This document shows positions 43,549 through 51,865 of a DNA stretch of 64,000 nt, in pieces. The translations under genes were made by a program, and so were the position numbers. Every line of letters starts with the position of its first letter. Positions within the stretch are counted from its first letter, which is position 1. Source of the DNA: an uncultured Oscillospiraceae bacterium (GTDB taxonomy: Bacteria; Bacillota; Clostridia; Oscillospirales; Ruminococcaceae); assembly GCA_934444765.1 (NCBI GenBank), contig CAKSDC010000001.1, forward strand, positions 186,001 to 250,000. Reading direction: 5' to 3'. Below the pieces are notes generated by a model. The model saw only the letters and a program-made list of their open reading frames with translations. It had not been told where the DNA came from and made no database searches.

Positions 43549-45609
43549 ATGGGCAGAGATAACTCTAAGGCTAATGAATATATTCAAAAAAAGTACAATG
43601 AGCGTCCTGTGTTTCCAAAAAGAGCAGTAATTACTGGTGGTATGCCATATGGTAACAAGCAACTTCATTTTGGACATATAGGCGGTGTATTCGTATTTGC
43701 TGACGTGTTTGCAAGATTTTTAAGGGATAGAATAGGTAAGGATAACGTTATATTTGTATCTGGTACAGACTGTTACGGTTCACCTATTGCAGAAAGTTAT
43801 AGAAAGTTATGTGAAAATGAAGGCTTTACTGGTACTATTCAAGACTTTGTTAAGTCCAATCACGACGCACAGAAAAAGGCTCTTGATGACTACAATATAA
43901 GTTTAAATCTATTTGGTGCTTCTGGTTTAGGTGAAACTTCTAAGGTACACCATGAAGTTTCGGATAAGTTAATTAGAAAGCTCTATCAAGACGGTCACTT
44001 AAAAAAGATAGTTACTAAACAGTTCTTTGACCAAAAAGCAGGAGTATTCTTAAATGGTAGACAGGTAATAGGTAAGTGTCCTATAGAAAATTGTAATTCA
44101 GAAAAGGCTTATGCCGATGAGTGCGACTTAGGACATCAATATATGCCAGAACAGTTATTAGAACCTAAAAGTACTCTAACAGGTGATACCCCTATTATGA
44201 AGAATGTGGAAAACTGGTATTTTGACCTTCCTAAGTATAACAGTCTTCTTAAAGAGTATGTGGCTAACATCAAAAGACAGAAGAACGTTAGACCTTTAGT
44301 AGCTAAGACTATAGACGAATTTCTAAAAAAACCTGAAATATACATAAAAAAAGAGTACAAAGAACAGTACGAAAGTATTAAAGAACTACTTGCTACACAT
44401 GAACTAATTCCAGAGGGTAAAAAGCCATCGTTTACTATAGTATTTGATACTCTTGAAGATAGCGACAAGGCTACTGAAGTACTTACTAAACATGGTATTA
44501 GATATCGTACTGGTAAAACTTTAGTTCCATTTAGACTTACTGGTAATATAGAATGGGGTGTACCTGCACCTTCGTTAGAGGGCGAAAAGGGTTTAACCGT
44601 TTGGGTATGGCCAGAAAGTCTTTGGGCTCCAATATCGTTTACTGTAGCATACTTAAAGAGTATCGGTCATAATGCCGAAGAATGGAAGGACTACTGGTGT
44701 TCTAAGGATGCACAAGTGTATCAGTTTATAGGACAAGATAATATATACTTCTATGGTGTAGCTGAAATGGGTATGTTTATGGCTCTACAAGGTAAAGATG
44801 AAGACGGCGTAGTAGCAGACCCTAAAGACGGACAGTTACAACTACCTATATTAATGGCTAATCATCATATACTATTTTTAGATAAAAAGGCAAGTTCAAG
44901 TGGAGCAGTAAAGCCACCTATGGCAAGTGATTTACTAAATCATTATACTGCCGAACAGTTAAGAATGCACTATCTCGGTTTAGGTTTAGGACAAAGAAGT
45001 GTCAGCTTTATGCCAAAGCCTTATAATCCTAACGCTTCCGCAGAAGATAGCGACCCAGTAGTTAAAGACGGCTTTTTACTATCTAACGTATTTAATCGAA
45101 TTATTAGAACCTGTATATATACCACTCAAGAGTACTATAATGGCGAAATGCCTCTTGGTGAAGTGTCTGCGGATATCTTAGAAACTGCTCGTAAAGCTAT
45201 ACTCGATTATGAACGCTATATGTATCGCTTTGAATTTCATCAAGCTACTTACGTATTAGATACTTACATTCGTAAGGCAAGCAAGTACATGGTTAAAAAC
45301 TTCAACGATGCTAACAAACAGAATAACGATGAACTTCGTAGACAGACTTTAATAGATACGTTCCATATAATCAAGACCGCTACTATACTATTACACCCTA
45401 TGACCCCTAACGGTACTGAAAAGGTTCTTGAATACTTAAACCTATCCACAGAAGCTAACGAAAAGTTCTGGTGTTGGGACGATATATTCTGTACACTTAC
45501 AGACCTATGCCCTAATGAGAGTAGTCATAAGTTAAAGTATCTACCACCAAGAACAGACTTCTTTACTCGACACCCTTCACAGTTCAACACCGCTGAAGAT
45601 GATGAATAA
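43549..45609 (+). CDS. metG: Methionyl-tRNA synthetase, divergent form
   Basis: A class I synthetase of 686 residues. Family features are GGMPYGNKQLHFGHIGG with the HIGH box, VSGTDCYGSP, the zinc-knuckle region with YADECDLGHQ and WGVPAPSLEG...WVWPESLWAPIS and FIGQDNIYFYG. The KMSKS loop is degenerate and reads KKASSSGAV. The zinc motif also looks reduced compared with the four-Cys knuckle. No C-terminal tRNA-binding (EMAP-like) domain is attached. It is probably a working MetRS of a divergent clade, but a second MetRS elsewhere in the genome cannot be excluded. Own promoter and terminator. Confidence 0.85.
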   Translation: MGRDNSKANEYIQKKYNERPVFPKRAVITGGMPYGNKQLHFGHIGGVFVFADVFARFLRDRIGKDNVIFVSGTDCYGSPIAESYRKLCENEGFTGTIQDFVKSNHDAQKKALDDYNISLNLFGASGLGETSKVHHEVSDKLIRKLYQDGHLKKIVTKQFFDQKAGVFLNGRQVIGKCPIENCNSEKAYADECDLGHQYMPEQLLEPKSTLTGDTPIMKNVENWYFDLPKYNSLLKEYVANIKRQKNVRPLVAKTIDEFLKKPEIYIKKEYKEQYESIKELLATHELIPEGKKPSFTIVFDTLEDSDKATEVLTKHGIRYRTGKTLVPFRLTGNIEWGVPAPSLEGEKGLTVWVWPESLWAPISFTVAYLKSIGHNAEEWKDYWCSKDAQVYQFIGQDNIYFYGVAEMGMFMALQGKDEDGVVADPKDGQLQLPILMANHHILFLDKKASSSGAVKPPMASDLLNHYTAEQLRMHYLGLGLGQRSVSFMPKPYNPNASAEDSDPVVKDGFLLSNVFNRIIRTCIYTTQEYYNGEMPLGEVSADILETARKAILDYERYMYRFEFHQATYVLDTYIRKASKYMVKNFNDANKQNNDELRRQTLIDTFHIIKTATILLHPMTPNGTEKVLEYLNLSTEANEKFWCWDDIFCTLTDLCPNESSHKLKYLPPRTDFFTRHPSQFNTAEDDE

Positions 45610-45640
45610 TACTATTGAATAGTAATCATATCGACGTAGT

Positions 45641-45679
45641 ATGCCCTCACATTATGTAGTAGTGAGGGTATATCTTTTT
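45641..45679 (+). terminator. Terminator of metG
   Basis: ATGCCCTCAC and GTGAGGGTAT form a 10-bp stem with one wobble, followed by CTTTTT. Confidence 0.82.
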
Positions 45680-45698
45680 AAGTAAGGAGGCGATAGAT

Positions 45699-46241
45699 AT
45701 TAAGAAAGTATTAATATCTATAATGATGATGTTCATTGTGACGTGTTTGAGTGGTTGTAGTAGTAACCGTTCCATACCAAAAGACGCTTACATACTGTTT
45801 CAAATATCCAAAAATTCCTATAGTACGCCTGATATTAATGGTAACTATCACTCTTTAGCCTATATAGATGTAGACGGAAGTATCTGTACAGTGTCTTTAG
45901 ACGACTATAGAAGTTCCAATTTGAATATCACGTTTACTGACTACTGCAAACAGAACTGCCTAATAGTAGAGGCTAACGCTATAGATAGTGATACTCTAAT
46001 GGAATACTATAACTATATCTACTCTATGAACCTTAACACTATCAACGCATACCCATACTATCAAAATGAAGAAGATACTTCCAACACACACTATATATAT
46101 TCGGTATACTATTCAGACGGTGACGACGTTAGCGAACTGGTTCTAAAACAGAGTGGAACTTATATTGGAGAGTGTTCCGATGAGTATGCACAAAAGATAG
46201 TCTATTTAATGGATAACACACTATATAAGTATCTGCAATAA
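45699..46241 (+). CDS. Lipoprotein with AUU start codon
   Basis: The protein starts KKVLISIMMMFIVTCLSGC, a complete lipoprotein signal with lipobox LSGC. The first residue is encoded by ATT at 45699, eight bases after a perfect AAGGAGG (45684-45690). The first ATG (45723) is 32 bases from that site and would remove the basic n-region, so ATT is the better start. The mature part (about 160 residues) is rich in Tyr, Asp and Ser with no family I recognise. It is tethered to the outer face of the membrane. It lies upstream of the dockerin peptidase in the same direction and may be co-expressed. Confidence 0.82.
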   Translation: MKKVLISIMMMFIVTCLSGCSSNRSIPKDAYILFQISKNSYSTPDINGNYHSLAYIDVDGSICTVSLDDYRSSNLNITFTDYCKQNCLIVEANAIDSDTLMEYYNYIYSMNLNTINAYPYYQNEEDTSNTHYIYSVYYSDGDDVSELVLKQSGTYIGECSDEYAQKIVYLMDNTLYKYLQ

Positions 46242-46389
46242 GTAGAATAGTCACATATTCGGCGATATCTACAAAATATGACCTAAAAGTTTATACATAT
46301 AATACACTATTATAATTGCCAATTCTGTGTTATAATTAACAGTGGAATTATTTTTGGAATTCGTGAATTGTTGAAAGGAATTGGTAATT

Positions 46390-47703
46390 TTGGAATTGAA
46401 AAAGACTATGGCTATAGTACTAAGCAATGTTACGGTACTATGCTCTTTAGCTGGAACTATGTCTGTAAGTGCCGATATCGAAAATGGTGGCACCTATCAA
46501 ATAGTAGACGCTCCAGCTAATGCGGAATACTATGTATACAAGGACGTGTCTAAAAACTACATATATGATGACTTTGAGGACGTATATGTAGGTTCTTTAG
46601 TCTGTGACGAATATGGTACTGGTTCTATTGGTGGTTTACAGTCTGGGGACTATATAGCAGTACTTCAAGATAGTTATACTAACTTGACTACTGATAGTAG
46701 TTACGCATTTACTTCTAATGGTGATAGCGTATTCACTCAGGAAGCCAACACTGAATATAACTTTGGGATAGACACCGTAGGAGATATAGACTATTCTAAC
46801 AGTGCGGGTATAGAGTGCATCATGTATAGTGTTCCATTATATAAGCAAAGCGGTATGTACGCTACCGATTGGAATACTATGTACATAAATAACAGTTCCG
46901 ATACTATGGGAAACGTAGGTTGTTTAATATGTAGTTTTGCCATGGTTAGGTCTTATGAAGAGGGTAAGAGTATCTTCCCTGATGATATGGCTAACAGTTA
47001 TTCAGCGAGTACTAACGTAGGGGTATCTTTTGCAAGCAACTACAACTGTGCTATGAACGTTCCACTAAGTGTAAGTAACTACGGTTGGAATATAATGGGT
47101 TCTACTATGTACTATGGGGGCAACGGCGAAATAGCTAATAATCAGACTACTAACAACTATCTACTGAACTATCTGTATACAAAGTTACAGACTGGTCCAG
47201 TAATATTTGGTGGATACTCTACATATAATGGTAGAGGCTCAAGTAATCACTGGATAGTAGTTAAGGGTTACATAGGTAATGGGGAAAACCTTTCTGCTAA
47301 CGACTTCTACATCTGCGACCCTGCCAATAACAACGGTGTGAACCGTGAAACTTTAGCTCAATACTTAGAAAAGTATCCTTACTGGGACAGAATGATATTC
47401 AGCGATGTGAACTACAAAAAGATGGTATCGTTAGAACAGTATAAACTTGGCTACTTAAACAGTCCAGTTACACGTAGTTCAGCTAACTTTTTTGAACCTG
47501 TAGTCGGCGAAAGTGAAGACATAGTTGGCGATATAGACCTTAATGGAAAGGTTTCTATAAACGATTGCGTACTACTAATGCAACACTTAATGGGCGTTAA
47601 AGAGTTACAAGGCAGAGCGTTGGCTAATGCGGACTATAACGGCGACGGAAAAGTATCTTCTATAGACCTGTTTTCATTGAAAAGACATCTACTAACCTAT
47701 TAG
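46390..47703 (+). CDS. Secreted C39-type cysteine peptidase with dockerin
   Basis: About 437 residues: a signal peptide (KKTMAIVLSNVTVLCSLAG...SVSA), a beta-rich N-terminal domain, then a papain-like C39 peptidase domain with Cys about 178 in GNVGCLICSF, His about 287 in SSNHWIVVKGY and Asp about 310 in YICDP. A type I dockerin follows (DIDLNGKVS and DYNGDGKVS repeats). Such dockerin-bearing peptidases are known in Ruminococcus cellulosomes. The start is TTG at 46390 (AAAGGA ten bases upstream); TTG at 46381 is too close to it and an ATT at 46387 cannot be excluded. Natural substrate unknown. Confidence 0.88.
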   Translation: MELKKTMAIVLSNVTVLCSLAGTMSVSADIENGGTYQIVDAPANAEYYVYKDVSKNYIYDDFEDVYVGSLVCDEYGTGSIGGLQSGDYIAVLQDSYTNLTTDSSYAFTSNGDSVFTQEANTEYNFGIDTVGDIDYSNSAGIECIMYSVPLYKQSGMYATDWNTMYINNSSDTMGNVGCLICSFAMVRSYEEGKSIFPDDMANSYSASTNVGVSFASNYNCAMNVPLSVSNYGWNIMGSTMYYGGNGEIANNQTTNNYLLNYLYTKLQTGPVIFGGYSTYNGRGSSNHWIVVKGYIGNGENLSANDFYICDPANNNGVNRETLAQYLEKYPYWDRMIFSDVNYKKMVSLEQYKLGYLNSPVTRSSANFFEPVVGESEDIVGDIDLNGKVSINDCVLLMQHLMGVKELQGRALANADYNGDGKVSSIDLFSLKRHLLTY

Positions 47704-47741
47704 CCTAAATATTAACAAACTATTAATTTTTAAATATTCTA

Positions 47742-47770
47742 TTGACAAGTGGCAACTTTGCGTATATACT
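47742..47770 (+). promoter_or_regulatory. Promoter of infC-rpmI-rplT
   Basis: TTGACA (47742-47747) and TATACT (47765-47770) are spaced by 17 bases. Confidence 0.85.
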
Positions 47771-47776
47771 ATTATA

Positions 47777-47931
47777 GGTAAACAAAGCGGAACTTCAGTT
47801 CTCACCGTTAGGATTTCTAAAACGGTCACTTTATAGATATTTAATTAGATGTAATGGCTAAATGTTGGCTTTATTATGTGCGTTATATATCATTGAGTGC
47901 GGAACTGTTAGTTACGTACTCAATTTTTTTT
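47777..47931 (+). promoter_or_regulatory. infC leader with L20-type attenuator
   Basis: The transcript leader of about 200 bases before infC ends in an intrinsic terminator: ATTGAGTGCG (47892-47901) pairs with CGTACTCAAT (47915-47924), one mismatch, followed by eight T residues. An attenuator in this position is known from Firmicutes, where L20 binding to the leader causes premature termination (L20 leader family). The upstream part contains CGGAACTTCAGTTCTCACCG-type paired segments. Assignment is by position and architecture. Confidence 0.75.
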
Positions 47932-47975
47932 AGTAATAAGATATTATTATAAGGCTTTTATGGAGGTGCTGAACC

Positions 47976-48497
47976 ATTACTACTAATAAGGAACATCAAA
48001 TCAACGAAGAGATTAGAGATAAAGAAATTCTTGTAATCGGTGCTGACGGAACTAAACTTGGCGTTATGTCGCCTAAAGAGGCTATGAAGATAGCGTATGA
48101 AAGTAATCTTGACTTAGTTAAGATTGCCCCACAGGCAACGCCACCTGTATGTCGTGTATTAGACTATGGTAAATATTGTTTTGAACAGACTAAACGTGAA
48201 AAAGAAGCTAAGAAGAATCAAAAGGTAGTTGAAATCAAAGAAATTAGAATGTTTTCTACTATAGATACTAACGATTTTAACACTAAGGTAAATCAAGCTA
48301 AAAAATTCCTAAAATCTGGTGATAAACTAAAGGTATCAGTAAGGTTTCGTAAACGTGCTATAGCTCACCCAGAACTTGGTATGGAACTATTAGAACGTTT
48401 TAAAGAGGCTTGTTCCGAATTTGGTACAGTCGAAAAGCCTGCCAAAATGGAAGGTCGTTCATTAGTAATGTTCGTAAGTCCTAAGACTTCAAAATAA
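47976..48497 (+). CDS. infC: Translation initiation factor IF-3, AUU start
   Basis: IF-3 prevents premature 70S formation and rejects non-canonical start codons. The first ATG in the frame (48066) would remove 30 conserved residues. The true N-terminus (INEEIRDKEILVIGADGTKLG) begins at an ATT at 47976, six bases after TGGAGGTG. An AUU start is the known autoregulatory device of infC. The rest is standard: AIAPQATPPVCRVLDYGKY-like segment, the linker with EKEAKKNQK and the C-terminal domain with KVSVRFRKRAIAHPE. Length 173 residues. Confidence 0.95.
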   Translation: MTTNKEHQINEEIRDKEILVIGADGTKLGVMSPKEAMKIAYESNLDLVKIAPQATPPVCRVLDYGKYCFEQTKREKEAKKNQKVVEIKEIRMFSTIDTNDFNTKVNQAKKFLKSGDKLKVSVRFRKRAIAHPELGMELLERFKEACSEFGTVEKPAKMEGRSLVMFVSPKTSK

Positions 48498-48750
48498 ATT
48501 GAGTAGTTAATTACTCATTATTATATAGATGTGCCTATCTTAAAAGGCAAAGGTGTTAAACAAGACTATTAAGACCATACACTCGTTGTTTCTAACGTTA
48601 AAGAAATGCCTTATAGATACTATTTGGCAAGGTCGAAGTACACTAATATTACATTTTAAAAGAAAGGAAAAAACTACTTAAAGACTAAATACTACAGTAT
48701 TAAGTCTTTGGCATAACGTACTATATGCTTTAAGTAGCAGGATATAAACC
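48498..48750 (+). promoter_or_regulatory. Structured 250-base spacer between infC and rpmI
   Basis: TGAGTA / TACTCA follows the infC stop. GTTAAACAA (near 48553) pairs with TTGTTTCTAAC (near 48590) with a bulge. Next to rpmI, CTACTTAAAG (48674-48683) pairs perfectly with CTTTAAGTAG (48728-48737), while AAAGACT-AATACT (48681-48694) and AGTATT-AGTCTTT (48696-48709) form an alternative hairpin using part of the same strand. Such a switchable fold suggests an autoregulatory ribosomal-protein site. Confidence 0.5.
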
Positions 48751-48954
48751 ATGGCTAAGGTTAAGGTAAAAACTCATTCAGGTGCTAAAAAGCGTTTTAA
48801 AGTCACTAAGAATGGTAAGGTTAAGTATCAACACACTAATAAGAGACACAGACTTACTCAAAAGGAACACAAGCGTAAGAGAATAGCTCGTAACATGGGC
48901 GTAGCAAGTACTGCTAATGCACCTACTATTAGAGAATTAGTTCCTTACAAGTAA
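48751..48954 (+). CDS. rpmI: 50S ribosomal protein L35
   Basis: The 67-residue, very basic protein begins AKVKVKTHSGAKKRFKVT and ends with a helix containing RELVPY, diagnostic of L35. GCAGGA lies about nine bases before the ATG, a modest ribosome binding site adjoining the structured spacer. Second gene of infC-rpmI-rplT. Confidence 0.97.
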   Translation: MAKVKVKTHSGAKKRFKVTKNGKVKYQHTNKRHRLTQKEHKRKRIARNMGVASTANAPTIRELVPYK

Positions 48955-49202
48955 ACCCAAAACTATAAATATTAAACTTATACGCCATTCCGCTACTGGA
49001 ATGCAAAACTTAAATATTGGCTAATAATAAAGGAAGGAAAAGTTACTGATACTATATATACTTATAGTATGTACCCGTTCGTTAATGGGGAATTTACGCC
49101 TTTGGAGTATCATGCCAACACAAGTAGCTTTGCGAACGTGGATACGTTGAACAAGGAATTAAACTATGCTATTGCATAAGTTTTTAGTAACGCTTAACAT
49201 AT
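48955..49202 (+). promoter_or_regulatory. Structured 248-base spacer between rpmI and rplT
   Basis: GTTACT (49042-49047) pairs with AGTAAC (49186-49191), enclosing a domain of about 150 bases that ends twelve bases before the rplT ATG. Inside it CGTTCG and CGAACG can pair, and ATACTATA / TATAGTAT forms a local hairpin competing with GATACT / AGTATC. A purine-rich AAAGGAAGGAAAA precedes the domain, like the GAAAGGAAAAAA before the fold in the infC-rpmI spacer. Confidence 0.45.
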
Positions 49203-49556
49203 ATGGCACGTGTAAAAGGTGCGATGATGACTCGCAAAAGAAGAAATAAAACTCTAAAACTCGCTAAGGGTTATTGGGGTGCTAAGAGTAAACACTTTAA
49301 GATGGCTAAGCAAGCCGTAATGAAGTCCGGTAACTACGCTTACATCGGTAGAAAGCAAAAGAAGAGAAACTTTAGAAGACTTTGGATTGCAAGAATTTCT
49401 GCTGCTACTAAGCTAAACGGTATGAACTATTCTACTTTTATGAATGGTCTAAAGAAGGCTGGTATTACTCTTAACAGAAAGATGCTATCCGAAATAGCTA
49501 TTAACGACCCAGCAGGCTTTACTGCTATAGTTGAAAAGGCTAAGGCTGCTCTTTAA
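49203..49556 (+). CDS. rplT: 50S ribosomal protein L20
   Basis: L20 is an assembly protein that binds 23S rRNA and represses its own operon. The 117-residue protein has the long basic N-terminal helix (ARVKGAMMTRKRRNKTLKLA) and the conserved YWGAKSKHFKMAKQAV and LWIARISAATKLNG segments. No Shine-Dalgarno sequence is visible in the 20 bases before the ATG. A short overlapping frame with a good AAGGAA site begins at 49166 and runs into rplT, so translation may depend on upstream ribosomes or on RNA folding. Confidence 0.97.
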   Translation: MARVKGAMMTRKRRNKTLKLAKGYWGAKSKHFKMAKQAVMKSGNYAYIGRKQKKRNFRRLWIARISAATKLNGMNYSTFMNGLKKAGITLNRKMLSEIAINDPAGFTAIVEKAKAAL

Positions 49557-49637
49557 TTTGTGCAGAGCAACGTTCAGTCTATCATGCTTAGTGTTTAACT
49601 ATCGGTTGTGGATTGGACTAACAAATAGAATTGTACT

Positions 49638-49671
49638 AACACGCTCTCTATTAATTTCAGGGCGTGTTTTC
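49638..49671 (+). terminator. Terminator of infC-rpmI-rplT
   Basis: AACACGCTCT pairs with AGGGCGTGTT (one wobble) around an eleven-base loop, followed by TTTTCGTTT. Confidence 0.85.
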
Positions 49672-49707
49672 GTTTAATTATAATATTATGCTTGGAGTTG
49701 AAGTATT

Positions 49708-50487
49708 ATGGAAGTTATAAAGTCTAAAGATAACAGTATTATTAAACTATATACTAAACTATCTAACTATCGCAAGGATAGAAGAAAGTACAACTGCTAT
49801 GTGGTAGAAGGTTTAAGAATAGTAACCGATGCTATTAACGAAAAAGCTCCTATATGTAACTTGCTAATGTCCGAAGACGCTTACTATAAGTATGCCGAAA
49901 GGTTTGCTAACCTATCTGATATAGAAGTTACTGTTATTTCAAACGAGCTTGCTAATAAGATATCTTCTACCGAAAGCACACAGGGTATATTTGCTATATG
50001 TAAAATTCCTGACAGTATCCCTATACAGTTTAAGTCTAACGGAAAGTATATAATACTACATCAGGTACAAGACCCAGGAAACGTAGGAATGATAGTTCGT
50101 ACTGCTGACGCTTTAGGGATAGACGGCGTAATACTATCACAGTCTTGTGACTACTATAGTCCAAAGGTTATACGTTCTACTATGGGTTCTACCTTTAGAG
50201 TTAAACGTTGGATATACGACGATATTAACAGTATACTCCACACTTGCAAAGAGAATAATATTACTACATACTCCGCCGTAATAGATAGCACAAACGATAT
50301 TCGCAAAGAAAGTTTTTCTGGCGGTAGTGCCGTAGTAGTGGGTAACGAAGGTAATGGAATACCTAAGGAGGTTTCCGATATGTGCGATAAGCCTATAACT
50401 ATTAAGATGAACGGTACTATAAATTCATTAAACGTAGCCATGGCTTGTGGAATTATTATGTGGAAGATGTGTGGCTATGAAGAGTAA
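49708..50487 (+). CDS. SpoU-family RNA 2'-O-methyltransferase (TrmH/RlmB-like)
   Basis: A 259-residue SPOUT enzyme that methylates ribose 2'-OH in rRNA or tRNA. The substrate-binding N-terminal domain (NYRKDRRKYNCYVVEGLRIV) is followed by the three SPOUT motifs: HQVQDPGNVGMIVRTADALG, VVVGNEGNGIPKEV and INSLNVAMACGI, which build the knotted cofactor pocket. It overlaps the dprA start by eleven bases. The exact nucleotide modified is unknown. Confidence 0.94.
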   Translation: MEVIKSKDNSIIKLYTKLSNYRKDRRKYNCYVVEGLRIVTDAINEKAPICNLLMSEDAYYKYAERFANLSDIEVTVISNELANKISSTESTQGIFAICKIPDSIPIQFKSNGKYIILHQVQDPGNVGMIVRTADALGIDGVILSQSCDYYSPKVIRSTMGSTFRVKRWIYDDINSILHTCKENNITTYSAVIDSTNDIRKESFSGGSAVVVGNEGNGIPKEVSDMCDKPITIKMNGTINSLNVAMACGIIMWKMCGYEE

Positions 50488-51748
50488 GTACAGTCAAAAA
50501 ATATGTTGGCTGTGGTTAGTAATGTCTTTAGGTGCAGGCAATCCTAAACTATGGGAACTATTGAACGAATATACTACCGTAGAAGAAACCTGTAGGTTCG
50601 TACAGACTGATAACTCTATCCGTAAAAACGTAGTGGAAGTTAAGTCCGCTAAAGAGTTGTTAGTAGACTGCTTAAAACAAGGTATAGGAGTAGTCTGTTA
50701 TTCCGATGAAGAGTATCCTAACGCTTTAAAAGATGTACATAACCCACCAGCAGTACTATTCTATCGTGGCGACTTTAGTCTACTAAGTTGTGAAAGACTA
50801 CTTACTGTAGTAGGTACTCGTAACCCATCGGAATATACTATTAGAGTTACACAACATATCTGTTCTGAGTTGGCAAGAGAAGACTACATACTAATAAGCG
50901 GTTGTGCCGTCGGTGTAGATAGTATAGTACATCAATCTTGTATAGACAATAATCAAAAGACTATTTCTATATTGGCTAACGGTATAGACTATGACTATCC
51001 TAAAGAAAATCGTCTGTTAAAACAGAAGATAGTACAGTTAGGTGGTTTGATATTAACCGAACAGCTTCCAAATACTGCACCATATAGGACTAACTTTCCA
51101 AAGCGTAACAGAATATTAGCATCTTTAGGTAAAGGTACACTAATAACAGAGGCTTCTTTAGGAAGTGGTGCTTTAATTACGGCTAACTATACTTACAAGT
51201 TAGGAAAGCCTATATTTTGTATACCTCCAGCAGATATATTAAATCCAAGATATTCAGGAGTGGATAAGTATATTCGAGACGGTGCTATAGTGGTATTCAG
51301 TAAAAACGATATACTATATGAATATTACGGTTCATACCCTTCTAAAGTTAGAAACACTAACATAGTAGATATACACCATTCTAAGAGAGTATCAGACGAC
51401 CCTATATTCCAAGAAGAAGTTACTAAGCGTAGAAAAACTCCAAGTAAGTCTGCTAATAACTCAAATGGTACTAAACATAGTGCATCAACTAATACTATCG
51501 ATGATAGCAAAAGTTCTGCACCTTTAGAAGATAATACCAATAAAGATAGTATTAATAAAGATACTTCTACATATAGTGATAGTAGGTTTGATGCAGTGAT
51601 ACAATCACTAAAGAAGGGTTATTCTTATTTGGACGACATATCTAATGATACTAATTTGGACGTTTCAACAGTATTTGGGCTTATGGCAGAGTTGGAACTA
51701 ATCGGTGTAGTTAAAGTTGCTTTTGGAAACTGTTATACCCTACTATAG
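50477..51748 (+). CDS. dprA: DNA processing protein DprA/Smf
   Basis: DprA loads RecA on incoming single-stranded DNA during transformation. The Rossmann-like core is clear (LLTVVGTRNPSEYT, ISGCAVGVDSIVHQ, FPKRNRILASL, SLGSGALITA). An Asn/Ser/Lys-rich linker of about 60 residues precedes a C-terminal winged-helix domain (SYLDDISNDTNLDVSTVFGLM). The total is 423 residues, longer than average because of the linker. The ATG at 50477 overlaps the methylase gene. With the type IV pilus genes it suggests, but does not prove, competence. Confidence 0.95.
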   Translation: MKSKYSQKICWLWLVMSLGAGNPKLWELLNEYTTVEETCRFVQTDNSIRKNVVEVKSAKELLVDCLKQGIGVVCYSDEEYPNALKDVHNPPAVLFYRGDFSLLSCERLLTVVGTRNPSEYTIRVTQHICSELAREDYILISGCAVGVDSIVHQSCIDNNQKTISILANGIDYDYPKENRLLKQKIVQLGGLILTEQLPNTAPYRTNFPKRNRILASLGKGTLITEASLGSGALITANYTYKLGKPIFCIPPADILNPRYSGVDKYIRDGAIVVFSKNDILYEYYGSYPSKVRNTNIVDIHHSKRVSDDPIFQEEVTKRRKTPSKSANNSNGTKHSASTNTIDDSKSSAPLEDNTNKDSINKDTSTYSDSRFDAVIQSLKKGYSYLDDISNDTNLDVSTVFGLMAELELIGVVKVAFGNCYTLL

Positions 51749-51767
51749 TTATTATAAAAAATAATGT

Positions 51768-51796
51768 TTGTAAATTAAATACTTATGTGCTATAAT
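51768..51796 (+). promoter_or_regulatory. Promoter of topA
   Basis: TTGTAA (51768-51773) and TATAAT (51791-51796) are separated by 17 bases. Confidence 0.65.
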
Positions 51797-51865
51797 AGTA
51801 AGCAATAGTTAAAAGACTATATCCCTTGAGGTTTATATTATATAAGATATAAGGAGTTGATTTTT

